Notes: generated from the letters alone by a model not told the origin. Positions 8,703 through 19,024 are shown, counted from the stretch's first letter. The stretch is DNA of 64,000 bases from Paenibacillus periandrae (GCF_022458865.1 NZ_JAJNMU010000005.1:357968-421967); one strand, 5' to 3'. Translations and numbers: made by a program.

Positions 8703-8912
8703 ATGAATCGTATTAATCAGCATTTGGACCAGGTCAATTGGATTGCCCAGCTAGCCGATCTTAAGCATGCCCATTACCATAACAGCCTGCTTGTTACTGC
8801 TCTTATCGAGCTGCTTGTCGAGAAAGGAATTATGACGGCGCATGATATTGCCGTGATGTCCGCCGAGCTTGACAAGTCGTTTACTCCTCTTCCAGCCGAT
8901 CCCAAGCTGTAG
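8703..8912 (+). CDS. Small conserved-looking protein of unknown function
   Basis: 69 residues, starting MNRINQHLDQVNW. It has no membrane segment. The stretch LLVTALIELLVEKGIMTAHD looks like two amphipathic helices. AAAGGATGA precedes ATG 8703; an ATG at 8691 abuts the same site. It is the only plus-strand gene in this block, diverges from htrA, and its last 32 bases overlap the end of walJ in the opposite direction. I do not recognise the family. Confidence 0.6.
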   Translation: MNRINQHLDQVNWIAQLADLKHAHYHNSLLVTALIELLVEKGIMTAHDIAVMSAELDKSFTPLPADPKL

Positions 8913-9684
8913 CACGGTCATAATACGTATCCATCAGCCGGGCGCGGTGATCATCAGGAGCTAACCGCTCCTCCACCATCTGGCTGACCGTCAGTTTGGC
9001 TAAATCCATCATATTATGGTCGCGGCTCAAATGCGCCAAATACACACGCTGGGTTTTCTCTGTCATCACATCACACAAGCCAATACCGGATGCTTCATTG
9101 GATAAATGCCCGATATCACTCAAAATACGACGTTTAATATTCCACGGATATTTCCCGACGCGCAGCATCTCGACATCGTGGTTCGATTCCAGCACCAGCA
9201 CGTCGCTATCGTCGATTTGCTCCTTCACCTTGGGACTCATATAGCCCAGGTCGGTTGCCACACTCAGCTTTTGATTCTCGTGATAGAAGCAATAGCCTAC
9301 CGGCTCGGCAGCATCATGGGAAATCCCGAACGATTCCACTCTCAGCTTGCCTAGATCCAATACACCGCCTGTTTCCATCACACAGCGTTTATCATTGGCA
9401 ATTCCGCCTATCAGCCTATCAAGCTGCTCCCACGTCTTTTCGTTGGCGTAAACCGGCAAATCATATTTACGAGCCATCGCTCCAAGACCTTTGATATGGT
9501 CGGAATGCTCATGCGTCACGACAATCGCATCCAGATCGGCACCCGACAAATCCTTTTCATTTAACAGCTGCTCCACCCGTTTCGCACTCAAACCGGCATC
9601 AATCAGCACCTTGCTATCCTCTGTTGCCACGATCGTACTGTTCCCCGTGGAACCACTTGCTAACACACTAAACCGAATACCCAT
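8881..9684 (-). CDS. walJ: WalJ (YycJ) metallo-beta-lactamase-fold hydrolase
   Basis: 267 residues. The metal-binding signature THEHSDHIKGL is intact near residue 60, with a later His in GISHDAAEPVG, an Asp in SVATDLGYM and a C-terminal YLAHLSRDHNM. The family includes YycJ, reported to have DNA exonuclease activity and a link to cell-wall control; which activity applies here is not visible. It is the last gene of the wal operon, 23 bases after walI. Confidence 0.93.
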   Translation of the reverse strand: MGIRFSVLASGSTGNSTIVATEDSKVLIDAGLSAKRVEQLLNEKDLSGADLDAIVVTHEHSDHIKGLGAMARKYDLPVYANEKTWEQLDRLIGGIANDKRCVMETGGVLDLGKLRVESFGISHDAAEPVGYCFYHENQKLSVATDLGYMSPKVKEQIDDSDVLVLESNHDVEMLRVGKYPWNIKRRILSDIGHLSNEASGIGLCDVMTEKTQRVYLAHLSRDHNMMDLAKLTVSQMVEERLAPDDHRARLMDTYYDRATAWDRLEEE

Positions 9685-9707
9685 CTAACTAGCTCCCATC
9701 TGACCCC

Positions 9708-10463
9708 TTAGCCTGATGCATTGCTTTTATTTTTCTGCGGAGGCTCAACAGCCCCGTTAAACGCATGCACATAATAAATATCTCCGTTACCCAGCGTTAC
9801 CCGCCAATACGGGACCAGGAACATCGTCTGTGAATCAAACACTTGGCCATGATAACCAAGCTTAATGCTGCTCACTACTGAACCACTTGGGAAATAAGTT
9901 TCTATTAAGCTGCGAAGCACCGTATAAGGAGAAATTACCTTTTGCTCCTTCTGGGCACCTGTCAGCTGATCCTCCACATACCCCTGTCGGTAAGCGGTCA
10001 CCATCCCGTTTTGCTCAATCAATTCAAGCCTTACTTCGAACATCGGCAGTGTCCCATACAGCTGATGAAATACATACTGCTCATTAGAGCTCATCACCGG
10101 ATCGTATTGATACTTATCGAGATTCGGGATGGCGGCCCGCGCTGCCACATTATCCTTGGAAGAACCTTTACTCGCCAATGGATTATACTTGAACGGAATT
10201 TCGAGATTAATCTGCTTATGCGAATTTCCCGGCTCTGTAAATCTGACCACAATCTCCTTCAGACGGGGCACTTCCTTCGGAAGCTCTGCCGATATCTGAA
10301 TATTTTTGCTTTTCAAAAGCCGCTGAATTTCCTCTGCTGCGCTCGTCGTATTGGCATCGAACTCCAGCAGGTCGGAACGGGTCGTCCACAGCTGGTAGCC
10401 GAGCACAGCATTCAGTATAAAGAATGACACGATGAGAATCATTTTGGCCCGGCCCCAGTCCAT
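9708..10463 (-). CDS. walI: WalI (YycI), membrane regulator of the WalK kinase
   Basis: 251 residues. One N-terminal membrane helix (about residues 7-24, MILIVSFFILNAVLGYQLW) is followed by an extracytoplasmic domain of the YycH/YycI fold. In Bacillus, WalH and WalI bind WalK through their membrane helices and restrain its activity. AAGGGGGT precedes ATG 10463. Its place between walH and walJ supports the call more than sequence motifs do, as the family is weakly conserved. Confidence 0.88.
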   Translation of the reverse strand: MDWGRAKMILIVSFFILNAVLGYQLWTTRSDLLEFDANTTSAAEEIQRLLKSKNIQISAELPKEVPRLKEIVVRFTEPGNSHKQINLEIPFKYNPLASKGSSKDNVAARAAIPNLDKYQYDPVMSSNEQYVFHQLYGTLPMFEVRLELIEQNGMVTAYRQGYVEDQLTGAQKEQKVISPYTVLRSLIETYFPSGSVVSSIKLGYHGQVFDSQTMFLVPYWRVTLGNGDIYYVHAFNGAVEPPQKNKSNASG

Positions 10464-10508
10464 CGCTTACCCCCTTCTCGGCTTAACCGCTTGCTGCACA
10501 CTTCCGCT

Positions 10509-11825
10509 CTATTCCAGAAACTCATAGCTTCCATCCCGCAGCTCCACAGCCCAAGCGGGTATCAGATCCATCGATTGATCATTGACAACGGTACGATATC
10601 CGGGAAACACGGAGATCACTGAATTCTTTTTGCTGTATTCATTCAGCTTCTCATCCAGCGCATCGCCGCCAATAATCGTCGTCTCCTTGTTGCTTATACT
10701 GCTCATATCGGGAATAATCGTCGATCGCTCATAGCTTGCGACAACCCCTTTTTGCACAATAATTTTCATCGGCCCGAGCGTGTACATACGCTGATCGATC
10801 AACGGCAGCGAGCCGTAATATTGCCGGAATATAAAAGGCTGGTTGCCCGGCAGCAGCCGCTGCGGAACCTTTTGCAGAGAGTACACTCCGTTCCAGCCGC
10901 CATGCTGATTCACGAATTGAACGGCCGACAACAGGTTTTCCTGCAAGCCCTCCTTATTGTCAACTGCCGATGCTGCTGCAACCGGGTCGGAATAGGTCAT
11001 CCACCTCTGGTCGTTTTTGAGCTGAAGGCCACGCTTGGCATCTGTATAAATTTCCGAACCGTCGCGCTCTGAGAGATTACGGGTAATCGCCGGATCCACG
11101 AAAAAGCTGCGCTTCAGCTGATCTACGGTGAACTGTTTGAACGGTAGTCTTACCTCGGCAAACGTAACAGGCTTCAACGGCAAATAATAATCCCCGTTCG
11201 TTGTTTTATAAGGAATCATTACTTCCTTACCGCTTGCATCCGGCTTCTGCACCTCGGTTACGAACCGTTCAATATCCTTGCCTGAAATATCTGATTTCTG
11301 CACCTCATACACAAGATTCGGTATATCGGTGAACAGCACCGTCCTTACCTCATCCTTGGTTTCCTTCGTAAAGATCCAGATTTTAGTGATAGTATCATTT
11401 TCAAGCGGCATTTCACCCTTAAGCTGCATAACTCGCTGCAGCACATTGATCGGTATGCCATCACGAAATTTCACTTCAATGCCTTGCTGCTTGTTGCGTA
11501 CATCATCCCAATTTATATTTAAGGCGCTCAGGTTCATCTTACGAAACCCTTCAAGTGAGCGCTGATTAACGCCCTCTACTACCATTCGATAATCAGCTGT
11601 TCCCCGATACAAAACCGTATGCTGCAGGTTGCCTAAATGCAAAACAACCTGATCCGGAAACAATAAATCCTCCAGCACCGCCTGTGAGCCGATACGATCC
11701 GTCTTCACATACTCGTCCTGCACCAAGGGATCAAAATTCGGGGAGCTGTAGGATAAAAAATAGCTTTGTACGAAACTGAGCCCAACAAGCAATATGAGAG
11801 TAGCCGATTTCAACGTCTCCATCAT
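10509..11825 (-). CDS. walH: WalH (YycH), membrane regulator of the WalK kinase
   Basis: 438 residues with one N-terminal membrane helix (about 4-22) and a large extracytoplasmic part of YycH type (LLFPDQVVLHLG, YYGSLPLIDQRM). The start codon overlaps the walK stop as ATGA, so translation is coupled and the pair is made in fixed proportion. A second ATG follows at once (11822). Together with WalI it should adjust WalK signalling in response to wall status. Confidence 0.9.
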   Translation of the reverse strand: MMETLKSATLILLVGLSFVQSYFLSYSSPNFDPLVQDEYVKTDRIGSQAVLEDLLFPDQVVLHLGNLQHTVLYRGTADYRMVVEGVNQRSLEGFRKMNLSALNINWDDVRNKQQGIEVKFRDGIPINVLQRVMQLKGEMPLENDTITKIWIFTKETKDEVRTVLFTDIPNLVYEVQKSDISGKDIERFVTEVQKPDASGKEVMIPYKTTNGDYYLPLKPVTFAEVRLPFKQFTVDQLKRSFFVDPAITRNLSERDGSEIYTDAKRGLQLKNDQRWMTYSDPVAAASAVDNKEGLQENLLSAVQFVNQHGGWNGVYSLQKVPQRLLPGNQPFIFRQYYGSLPLIDQRMYTLGPMKIIVQKGVVASYERSTIIPDMSSISNKETTIIGGDALDEKLNEYSKKNSVISVFPGYRTVVNDQSMDLIPAWAVELRDGSYEFLE

Positions 11826-13663
11826 AATACAGCAGCCTCCTCATCCCCAGGGTACGGCAGCGTGAAGGTCACTTTCGTTCCCTGACCAAGCTCCGAATCC
11901 AGCCATACATTACCACCATGCAGCCTTACTATTTCCCGGGCAATCGAGAGACCAAGTCCTGTCCCGCCCATGTTGCGCGAGCGAGCCTTATCCACTCGGT
12001 AAAACCGTTCAAATATCCGGCTCAAGTCCTTCTTTGGAATTCCAATTCCGTTATCCTGCACAGCGATCTCCAGCATATCCGGTTCAGGAAGGCGAGCTCC
12101 GAGCCTTATATGTCCTTGCTCTGATGTATACTTAATGGCATTGGACACCAGATTATCGAGCACCTGATCGATTCGATCGCGGTCAATCTTGATTTCCTCC
12201 AGAAAAGGGGCTACCTCAATAACAATCTTGATCCCCCGCTGCTCCAATTGAAATGAGAACCGGTCTGCCACCTCTTCCAGCATCTCGAATACATTCGTGT
12301 ATTCCTTACTCAGTGTCGCCTGTTTCGAATCCAGTCTGGATAGCTGAAGCAAATCGGTTACCAGCCGAATCATGCGCTCCGTTTCGTTACGCGTTACACT
12401 AATGAATTTACCGGCCAGCTGCGGATCGTTGATAGCACCATCCTCCAAGGCCTCCACATAGCTTTTAATCGTCGTCAGCGGTGTCCGCAGCTCATGGGAT
12501 ACATTGGCTACAAACTCGCGTCTGGAGTCCTCCAGCTTCTCCTGATCGGTTACATCCTGGAGCATCGCTATCGTACCGGAGCGTCCTTTTTCCGTATTGG
12601 ACAGGCCTGTAAAGCTCAGCTTCACAGACAGCCGTTCTTCCTCGTCGTGCTCAATGTGCAGCAGCAGCGTCGGATCTTCACCAAATTCAAACTGTCTCAG
12701 CACATCCCTTGAAATGCCGAGTACCTCATGCAGCTGCTTGCCCAGTGTTGTATCCTCATTCACCTGTAAAATCTGCTTGGCGCGTCGATTAATTACAATC
12801 ACCTTGCCATCATCGTCAGCAGCTATCAAGCCATCATTCATATTCGTGAGGATCGAGGCCAGCTTTTCCTTCTCCTCTTCATTCAAGGAGAGTGCTTCCT
12901 TCAAGCGTCCCATCATAAAATTAAACGTCTGCCCCAGCTGCCCGATCTCATCCCGCCCGAGTACCGGCACCTCCGCATTAAATCGTCCTTCAGCGACAGC
13001 CGTTGCCTGCTTCGTGATTGCTTTGATCGGGTTCGTAATGGTAGCTGACAGCATCACACCGAGAATCGCCGTCAAGGCCAGCGCCATCAGCGTACCCGTG
13101 ATCAAAAAACGATTGATTAAATTCATCGGCTTATACATTTCTTCCATGGAAGCGATAATATATACCGCACCGTTCACCTTGACACCCGTACCGACAGGCT
13201 TGGCAATGATCATCTTGCGCACACCGTCAAAGTCGGTAAACATCCGCTGGTTATCCTTAATTCCCTGTAAGGCACGAGTGACCTCGGTCTGGATGTTCTT
13301 TTGATTCACAACCGCCTGATGGCTTGCCATCGACGTCGACAGCACAATCCCGTTGGCATCAATAACCTGAATCTCCGCATTGCTGATCGCAAACAAATTA
13401 TTGACGACATCATTCAGATCGGCATTCGTCTTACGCGCTTCCCCCGACTTCGTTTCTTCATTGTTTACAGACAAGTAAGGCTCCACATATTGGGCCAGCA
13501 GCTGCGCCTGCGTGTTATGGGAATTAATAAATTCGGTTTTAAAATAGCTCTCCAGCGTCCGGGTAAAGTAGACTCCGATCAATTGCATCGCAATGACAAT
13601 CAGCAGCACATAAATAATAATCAGCTTAGCCTGGATCGATTGAAAAAACCGAAGCCCTTTCAT
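11822..13663 (-). CDS. walK: WalK sensor histidine kinase
   Basis: 613 residues. Membrane helices at about 12-33 and 185-208 frame an extracellular sensor domain of Cache/PAS type. HAMP (about 209-260), PAS (about 265-370), the HisKA box with His390 in ANVSHELRTPL, and the ATPase domain with N, G1 and G2 boxes (NLVSNAIKYT, VQDNGIGIP, GGTGLGLSIA) follow. It is the essential kinase that matches cell-wall hydrolase expression to growth by phosphorylating WalR. GGGAGC precedes the ATG, which lies 3 bases after the walR stop. Confidence 0.97.
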   Translation of the reverse strand: MKGLRFFQSIQAKLIIIYVLLIVIAMQLIGVYFTRTLESYFKTEFINSHNTQAQLLAQYVEPYLSVNNEETKSGEARKTNADLNDVVNNLFAISNAEIQVIDANGIVLSTSMASHQAVVNQKNIQTEVTRALQGIKDNQRMFTDFDGVRKMIIAKPVGTGVKVNGAVYIIASMEEMYKPMNLINRFLITGTLMALALTAILGVMLSATITNPIKAITKQATAVAEGRFNAEVPVLGRDEIGQLGQTFNFMMGRLKEALSLNEEEKEKLASILTNMNDGLIAADDDGKVIVINRRAKQILQVNEDTTLGKQLHEVLGISRDVLRQFEFGEDPTLLLHIEHDEEERLSVKLSFTGLSNTEKGRSGTIAMLQDVTDQEKLEDSRREFVANVSHELRTPLTTIKSYVEALEDGAINDPQLAGKFISVTRNETERMIRLVTDLLQLSRLDSKQATLSKEYTNVFEMLEEVADRFSFQLEQRGIKIVIEVAPFLEEIKIDRDRIDQVLDNLVSNAIKYTSEQGHIRLGARLPEPDMLEIAVQDNGIGIPKKDLSRIFERFYRVDKARSRNMGGTGLGLSIAREIVRLHGGNVWLDSELGQGTKVTFTLPYPGDEEAAVL

Positions 13664-13666
13664 GGA

Positions 13667-14383
13667 TCAAAAGCTCCCGGTCTTCGGATTACGCATCATA
13701 TATCCAAGTCCACGGCGTGTCATAATATATTCCGGCCGGCTCGGGTCATCCTCGATTTTTTCACGCAATCTGCGAATAGTAACATCCACAGTGCGTACAT
13801 CTCCGAAGTACTCAAAGCCCCATACAGCCTGCAGCAGATGCTCCCGGGTCATCACCTTGCCATTCTGCTTGGCCAAATATTGTACCAGCTCAAACTCACG
13901 ATGCGTCAAATCCAGCGGCTGCTCTCCCTTGTACACCATATACATATCACTGTCGATAAATAAGTCATGGATCTTAAAGCCTTGGCGGGCATCCGATTCC
14001 ACAGGAGGTGTCAACTGCACCTTCGTCTGTCGGCGCAAATGCGCTTTCACCCTTGCCAGCAGCTCCCTCGTTCCAAAAGGCTTCGTGACATAATCATCCG
14101 CACCCAGCTCCAGCCCCAGAACCTTATCAATCTCGTTATCTTTTGCGGTCAGCATAATGATAGGCGTGTTCAGCTTCATTCGCACCTCGCGGCACACATC
14201 CATACCATCCTTAACCGGAAGCATCAAATCCAGTAGAATCAGGTCCGGCTTTTCTTCAAAGGCAAGCTCAACCGCTCTGCCCCCATCATAAGCGCATATG
14301 ACCTCATGGCCTTCCTTTTCTAAATTAAACTTTAATATATCCGCAATCGGTTGTTCATCATCGACAACGAGTATTTTCGCCAT
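13667..14383 (-). CDS. walR: WalR response regulator (OmpR/PhoB type)
   Basis: 238 residues. The receiver domain has acidic residues in VVDDEQ, the phosphoacceptor Asp52 in LLDLMLP and Lys101 in VTKPF. The winged-helix DNA-binding domain runs from about 130 to 235 ([29 protein letters not shown]). First gene of the wal operon. ATG 14383 gives the family N-terminus [10 protein letters not shown] and has AGGCGGTGAT upstream; GTG 14395 is possible. Its targets are wall hydrolases, and the M23 gene just upstream could be one, although I found no clear WalR box. Confidence 0.97.
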   Translation of the reverse strand: MAKILVVDDEQPIADILKFNLEKEGHEVICAYDGGRAVELAFEEKPDLILLDLMLPVKDGMDVCREVRMKLNTPIIMLTAKDNEIDKVLGLELGADDYVTKPFGTRELLARVKAHLRRQTKVQLTPPVESDARQGFKIHDLFIDSDMYMVYKGEQPLDLTHREFELVQYLAKQNGKVMTREHLLQAVWGFEYFGDVRTVDVTIRRLREKIEDDPSRPEYIMTRRGLGYMMRNPKTGSF

Positions 14384-14495
14384 CCTTACGATCACCGCCT
14401 GTTCCTTCTCGAATTCATTACCTGTATCTTACCACATCCTGATGCGAGGATAAACGGCTGTACCTGCTTTGGACCGTCAATTTACACATCATGGC

Positions 14496-14542
14496 AATAA
14501 AAAGAGAGATAACGAACAGCCATCTGCTGCCGGTTATCTCTC
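14496..14542 (-). terminator. Intrinsic terminator of the M23 peptidase gene
   Basis: GAGAGATAAC and GTTATCTCTC form a perfect 10-bp stem, followed on the minus strand by a T run. It separates this gene from walR. Confidence 0.85.
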
Positions 14543-14571
14543 AAGCTATGATTTCACGATTCAAATAAGTG

Positions 14572-16332
14572 CTAACGATTCAAATATTTTGATGGATTTT
14601 CGGCGACATCATTTTTTTGTACCTCAAAGTGCAAATGAACACCTGTAGAATTGCCGGTACTGCCCATGTAACCGATCTTCTCGCCTTTTTCTACGATTTG
14701 TCCAACCTTCACATACATTTGACTCATATGTCCGTACAGCGTTTTGTAGCCGTTCATATGATCGAGTATAACGTGGTTGCCGTAGCCGTTATCATAGCTC
14801 GCATAGATGACCTTTCCGTTATCCGAAGCCAGGATCGTTTTGTTCGGTGATTGCAGATCAAGCCCTTTATGCAGCGCCCCCCAACGGTAGCCGAATGTGC
14901 TGGTAATGCTGTAGGATTGAACCGGCCATGCAAATTTGCCTGTACCCTGGCCTGTAATAACCTTCGTTCCTTTGCGTACTAATGCCTTCACTGGCTGCAC
15001 GACAACTTCCTCGCCCTGGACAGCTTCCTCGATAACCAGGCCATTCACTTTTGTAACAAGAATCGTTATTTTTTTCATGCCGTTTTTGCCCTGTCTCAAC
15101 GTCTCGTCTGTACCCAGCATCACGCTGCTGTCCTTTTCGAAATCCGTATCAAACTGGATCTCCTGGCTTTCCACGACCTTCTCTACGGTACGAACCGCTA
15201 ATGTCGGCTGAAGCACGGTTAAATCAAGCTTTTGGCCTACTTTTAATTTATCATCTACGATTGTAGGGTTATTTTGATAAATAACTTGCTTGGAAATATT
15301 AAGCTTAGTTGCGATGCAGGAGACACAATCGCCCTGTACCACTGTATACTGAACCGGCTGCACATCCCCGGTCTCCAGCTTTTTTCTGAGCTCATCGGGA
15401 TTGACTACATCCTGAGGCTGAATCGGAATATCATGCAGCTCTACCTTTTGCACAAACTCTATCTTCTGCAGCTCAGCTGATTCCGCAGGTGCCGACGCTG
15501 ATAGAATCCGAACCTTGGCGTCCTTCTTCTTATCCAGCACGTTTGTCTTGATCTGCTCCAGAACCAGATTCGCGGTTTCCTGATTCTTCACAACGCCTAC
15601 GTTTTTGCCGTCAACCAACAGCTCGGTCCCGACCGGATAGGCGGAGATATAACCTGTAAGCTTGTCCAACACTTCCTTATCGTTGGTTTTCGCCATGAAA
15701 GCCCTTTCAGCACTATATGTGACCGTCGGCTCCTGAACTACCATTCTCAAATCCTGTTGACTATTAGCTAATTCTTTAACTTTGGCCGCCTCATATTGCT
15801 CAACCATCGATACATCAGACACAACACCAATCTCTGTCCCGTTCACGGACACATGATACACCTGATTCATATTGCTAACAATATAATGATTACCGCCCCA
15901 TACCACAGCCGTAATTATACTGGCAACAGCTGCCGTCTTGACTAGAGTCCACTTATGTCCAAGTCTAAGGCTTCCTTTTGTTCTATGTATCGCATCTTCA
16001 GCTGCTGCTAATGCCGATACTTGCTCCGTTTCCACGGTTTCAGCTGCTGATAAGGTATTTGTACCTTCTACTTTCTCTACCAATTGTAACGCTTCTACTG
16101 ACTCTACTGTTTCTACCGCTTGTACGATTTCTATCGTTTCCTTAGAATCTACCGATTCTACGAGTTGAATTGCTTCTGATGGTATATGTGATTGCTCATT
16201 CGTCTCATTCGTGGATGCATCCGATTTCAAATGACGCTTTAAGTTCATTTTGTGTAACGGGTTATGAGAAAGCTTCTGCTTCGACTTGTCCAGCAGCTCC
16301 TTTGCCCAGCCCATTCGTTTAAAAACACTCAT
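14572..16332 (-). CDS. Membrane-anchored M23 endopeptidase with LysM and G5 domains
   Basis: 586 residues. The cytoplasmic head (1-125) contains a low-complexity stretch rich in Val, Glu and Ser (TIEIVQAVETVESVEALQL). A membrane helix follows (TAAVASIITAVVWGG, about 133-152). Outside are a linker, a LysM motif (YTVVQGDCVSCIATKL to GQKLDLTV), a G5 domain and a C-terminal M23 (LytM-type) domain with metal ligands in HKGLDL and GVHLHFEV. It should bind and cut peptidoglycan cross-links near the membrane. ATG 16332 has AAAGGAG 7 bases upstream; the earlier start at 16374 is unlikely. Confidence 0.92.
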   Translation of the reverse strand: MSVFKRMGWAKELLDKSKQKLSHNPLHKMNLKRHLKSDASTNETNEQSHIPSEAIQLVESVDSKETIEIVQAVETVESVEALQLVEKVEGTNTLSAAETVETEQVSALAAAEDAIHRTKGSLRLGHKWTLVKTAAVASIITAVVWGGNHYIVSNMNQVYHVSVNGTEIGVVSDVSMVEQYEAAKVKELANSQQDLRMVVQEPTVTYSAERAFMAKTNDKEVLDKLTGYISAYPVGTELLVDGKNVGVVKNQETANLVLEQIKTNVLDKKKDAKVRILSASAPAESAELQKIEFVQKVELHDIPIQPQDVVNPDELRKKLETGDVQPVQYTVVQGDCVSCIATKLNISKQVIYQNNPTIVDDKLKVGQKLDLTVLQPTLAVRTVEKVVESQEIQFDTDFEKDSSVMLGTDETLRQGKNGMKKITILVTKVNGLVIEEAVQGEEVVVQPVKALVRKGTKVITGQGTGKFAWPVQSYSITSTFGYRWGALHKGLDLQSPNKTILASDNGKVIYASYDNGYGNHVILDHMNGYKTLYGHMSQMYVKVGQIVEKGEKIGYMGSTGNSTGVHLHFEVQKNDVAENPSKYLNR

Positions 16333-16507
16333 GTTGTTCTCCTTTAACTTGTTTTTTGCCATATACATAAACAAAACTTAAGTAGGCACACTAATGAAAG
16401 CCGTAGGCTCCTAATCAATTTAACATAGGTTAACTGTGAATTTCAACACATTGTTAAGGAAGCGTGTAAACGAAGGTCGAAACATGACGGGGGTGTGAAG
16501 GCATTAA

Positions 16508-16783
16508 ATGGAAAGTTTAATGGCCAGTTTTGGCAGTCAGGCAGATATGGAATCCGCGATCCGCTTACTAAAGGAGCAAGGAGTGATTGATATTAATATG
16601 CAAGCCGGGGAGTTAGCCGCAGGCAATGGGGCAGAGTCAGCGATTCCGAGCTTGTCGAATGCTGCATCCGAACCCGCTGCTGGATTCATGATGCAGATCG
16701 TTGTCGAGTCATCGCGACTCCGCCAGACGGAGGATACGATTGCAAGATGTGGAGGCATTGCTGGACAAGCTGGTGTAGAGTAG
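16508..16783 (+). CDS. Small soluble protein of unknown function
   Basis: 91 residues starting MESLMASFGSQADMESAIRL. The N-terminal 35 residues resemble a beta-alpha ferredoxin-like half domain, as in proteins that begin with a short strand and a helix, but I cannot name a family. The upstream GAAGG is a modest ribosome binding site. It converges with the membrane protein gene at 16788, 4 bases from its end. Reading frame and composition support a real gene, at moderate certainty. Confidence 0.55.
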   Translation: MESLMASFGSQADMESAIRLLKEQGVIDINMQAGELAAGNGAESAIPSLSNAASEPAAGFMMQIVVESSRLRQTEDTIARCGGIAGQAGVE

Positions 16784-16787
16784 AAGG

Positions 16788-17486
16788 CTAAGGTTTGATC
16801 ATACCAAGAAGCTGGGAGTATTCTTCCGGCTTCAAATAATTTTTGAGTATCCTTTCGATTTCACTCAGCTCATTTGCCGTGATTCCATCCTCCATCATGC
16901 TGGAAATATGCTGGATTTCAGCCTGAGGGACACGGGTCAACAGCAGCTTGAAAATCTGGTTCTTATCCTCGTTCGAGAGCTGCTCCTTTTTCTTCGTGAA
17001 CTCTTCTCCGGAAACGACCACTTTTCCACCTGAGCCAATATCCGAACTTCCGTCCACTTTGAGACTGCTGCTTAAACTGTTCGGTGAAGCTTCAGAAACC
17101 GCTCCAGCGCTTGCGCTTGGCTTAGTCAACCCATTGCCAGCTTCAGCGGAATTCGGGGTATCCGATCCCTGCTGATGTCCAAATACAGCTATCGCGTCAT
17201 TCGGAGGTGTATCGCGGTTAGTGCCTGTTCGATTATCAGGTTGTGTTCCTTTTGGTGAGATTTCGTTCTTACCCTCCGCAAATAAATGAAAGCCTTCCGC
17301 TTGTTTACCCAAATGGGCAATAAATTGCGACCAGCTTGGTGCTGTTAGTGTACTTGATTTCAATTCATATTGATCAAGAACCATATCGACATAGGCATTC
17401 ATGACTGTGAATGTACATACTACACATACGATAGAGGTGATCATGATGCTTACTAGCACCTTGATCATGCCTTGAATCAGTTTCAT
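16788..17486 (-). CDS. Membrane-anchored protein of unknown function
   Basis: 232 residues. One hydrophobic segment near the N-terminus (about 7-32, MIKVLVSIMITSIVCVVCTF) is followed by a Ser/Gly/Pro-rich linker (about 75-165) and a helical C-terminal domain (about 165-232) with a repeated acidic-basic helix pattern (AEIQHISSMMEDGITANEL). I do not recognise the family. It lies between purA and the M23 gene and has the same direction as purA, but a terminator separates it from purA. Confidence 0.75.
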   Translation of the reverse strand: MKLIQGMIKVLVSIMITSIVCVVCTFTVMNAYVDMVLDQYELKSSTLTAPSWSQFIAHLGKQAEGFHLFAEGKNEISPKGTQPDNRTGTNRDTPPNDAIAVFGHQQGSDTPNSAEAGNGLTKPSASAGAVSEASPNSLSSSLKVDGSSDIGSGGKVVVSGEEFTKKKEQLSNEDKNQIFKLLLTRVPQAEIQHISSMMEDGITANELSEIERILKNYLKPEEYSQLLGMIKP

Positions 17487-17582
17487 TTGTTATCCGCTCC
17501 CGCCATTCAGTTCTCAGCAGCTGCTCATACAGCCTGCTTCCTTCAGTATGGACGGCTTTGGCCCAAATCAACCCATCTCAAG

Positions 17583-17624
17583 CAAAAAATCTCTCAAAAC
17601 CTGCAAAACAGGCCTTGAGAGATT
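17583..17624 (-). terminator. Intrinsic terminator of purA
   Basis: AATCTCTCAA and TTGAGAGATT form a 10-bp stem with an inner GGCCTG/CAGG extension; minus-strand transcripts end in a T run. It lies 20 bases past the purA stop. Confidence 0.85.
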
Positions 17625-17643
17625 GAATAGAGCAAGATTATAA

Positions 17644-18927
17644 TTAGAAAATTTCATGTACCAGATTCGTTTGCTCACGGTTACGGCCTACGGAGAAGAT
17701 TGAGATCGGAATCCCGGTCAGCTCTACAACGCGTTCGATATATTTACGAGCATTTACTGGCAGATCCTCCAGCGTCCGAACGCCTGTAATATCCTCGCTC
17801 CAGCCTGGCAGCTCTTCATAGACAGCTACACACTCGGACAACATTTTCAAGCTGGCCGGGTAATGCTCGATCGTTTGACCGCGATATTGATACGATGTGC
17901 AAATTTTTACGGTTTCCAGACCTGCCAATACGTCCAACGAGTTCAGGGATAGTCCTGTAATTCCGCTTACTCTGCGAGCATGACGGATAACTACACTGTC
18001 AAACCAGCCCACACGGCGAGGACGACCTGTTACGGTACCGTACTCGTGACCCTTTTCACGAATCCAATCGCCAGTCTCGTTGTTAAGCTCCGTTGGGAAT
18101 GGACCGTCGCCTACACGTGTCGTGTAAGACTTGGCAACCCCGATAACCTGTTGAATTTTGCTCGGACCTACACCGGAACCGATACAAACGCCACCTGCAG
18201 ACGGATTGGATGAAGTAACGAATGGATAAGTCCCTTGGTCGATGTCCAGCATAACGCCTTGAGCACCTTCAAACAATACTTTCTTATCAGCGTCAATCAA
18301 ATCATTCAGGATGACAGAGGTATCGGTTACATAAGGACGAATCCGCTCTGCATAGCCTAAATATTCAGCAATAATTGCTTCTGCATCCACAGCTGCTGCG
18401 CCGTATACCTGCTCGATCAACACATTTTTCTCAGCAACAACCTGACGTACGCGGTTCGTGAATTCCTCAGCATCCATCAAATCGGCAATCCGGATACCGT
18501 TACGAGCTGCTTTATCCATATAACAAGGACCAATACCTTTACGTGTCGTACCGATCTTGTTCTCACCCTTGCGGTCTTCTTCCAGACCATCAAGCAGCAA
18601 GTGATACGGCATGATGACATGTGCGCGGTCACTAATTTTCAAATTGTTCGTAGTAAAGCCGTTATCATGAATATATTGAATCTCTTCAAGCAGCGCGCCT
18701 GGATTAATTACCATACCGTTACCAATAACGCACACTTTATTTTCATAAAAAATGCCTGAAGGAACCATTGTTAATTTGTACTTTTTTTCATCAATCAAAA
18801 TCGTATGACCCGCATTGTTACCACCCTGGTAACGTGCCACCACTTCTGCAGACTCAGCAAGAAAATCGGTAATTTTACCTTTTCCTTCGTCGCCCCATTG
18901 GGTTCCGACAACCACAACCGTTGACAT
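17644..18927 (-). CDS. purA: Adenylosuccinate synthetase
   Basis: 427 residues, the usual length. It joins IMP and aspartate with GTP to make adenylosuccinate, the first step from IMP to AMP. The N-terminal GTP/IMP site [17 protein letters not shown], the GNNAGHT loop, GIGPCYMDK, the [20 protein letters not shown] segment and the [12 protein letters not shown] motif are all intact. It has its own promoter with a PurR operator and a terminator, so it is a single-gene unit. Confidence 0.98.
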   Translation of the reverse strand: MSTVVVVGTQWGDEGKGKITDFLAESAEVVARYQGGNNAGHTILIDEKKYKLTMVPSGIFYENKVCVIGNGMVINPGALLEEIQYIHDNGFTTNNLKISDRAHVIMPYHLLLDGLEEDRKGENKIGTTRKGIGPCYMDKAARNGIRIADLMDAEEFTNRVRQVVAEKNVLIEQVYGAAAVDAEAIIAEYLGYAERIRPYVTDTSVILNDLIDADKKVLFEGAQGVMLDIDQGTYPFVTSSNPSAGGVCIGSGVGPSKIQQVIGVAKSYTTRVGDGPFPTELNNETGDWIREKGHEYGTVTGRPRRVGWFDSVVIRHARRVSGITGLSLNSLDVLAGLETVKICTSYQYRGQTIEHYPASLKMLSECVAVYEELPGWSEDITGVRTLEDLPVNARKYIERVVELTGIPISIFSVGRNREQTNLVHEIF

Positions 18928-18995
18928 GCAATCTAACCCCCATCAGGTGAAAGTTTCACCTATAATTAGCCAAAAAGGCATAAAGCACCTTTAGT

Positions 18996-19024
18996 ATTCT
19001 AGCAGTTACTTGACCTAAAGTCAA
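18996..19024 (-). promoter_or_regulatory. purA promoter (sigma-A type)
   Basis: On the minus strand TTGACT and TAGAAT are separated by 17 bases, close to consensus, about 70 bases upstream of the purA start. Confidence 0.75.

Noticed and set aside
16333..16507. WalR-binding repeat upstream of the M23 gene
   Set aside because: TGTTAA-like words occur but not as a correctly spaced direct repeat.
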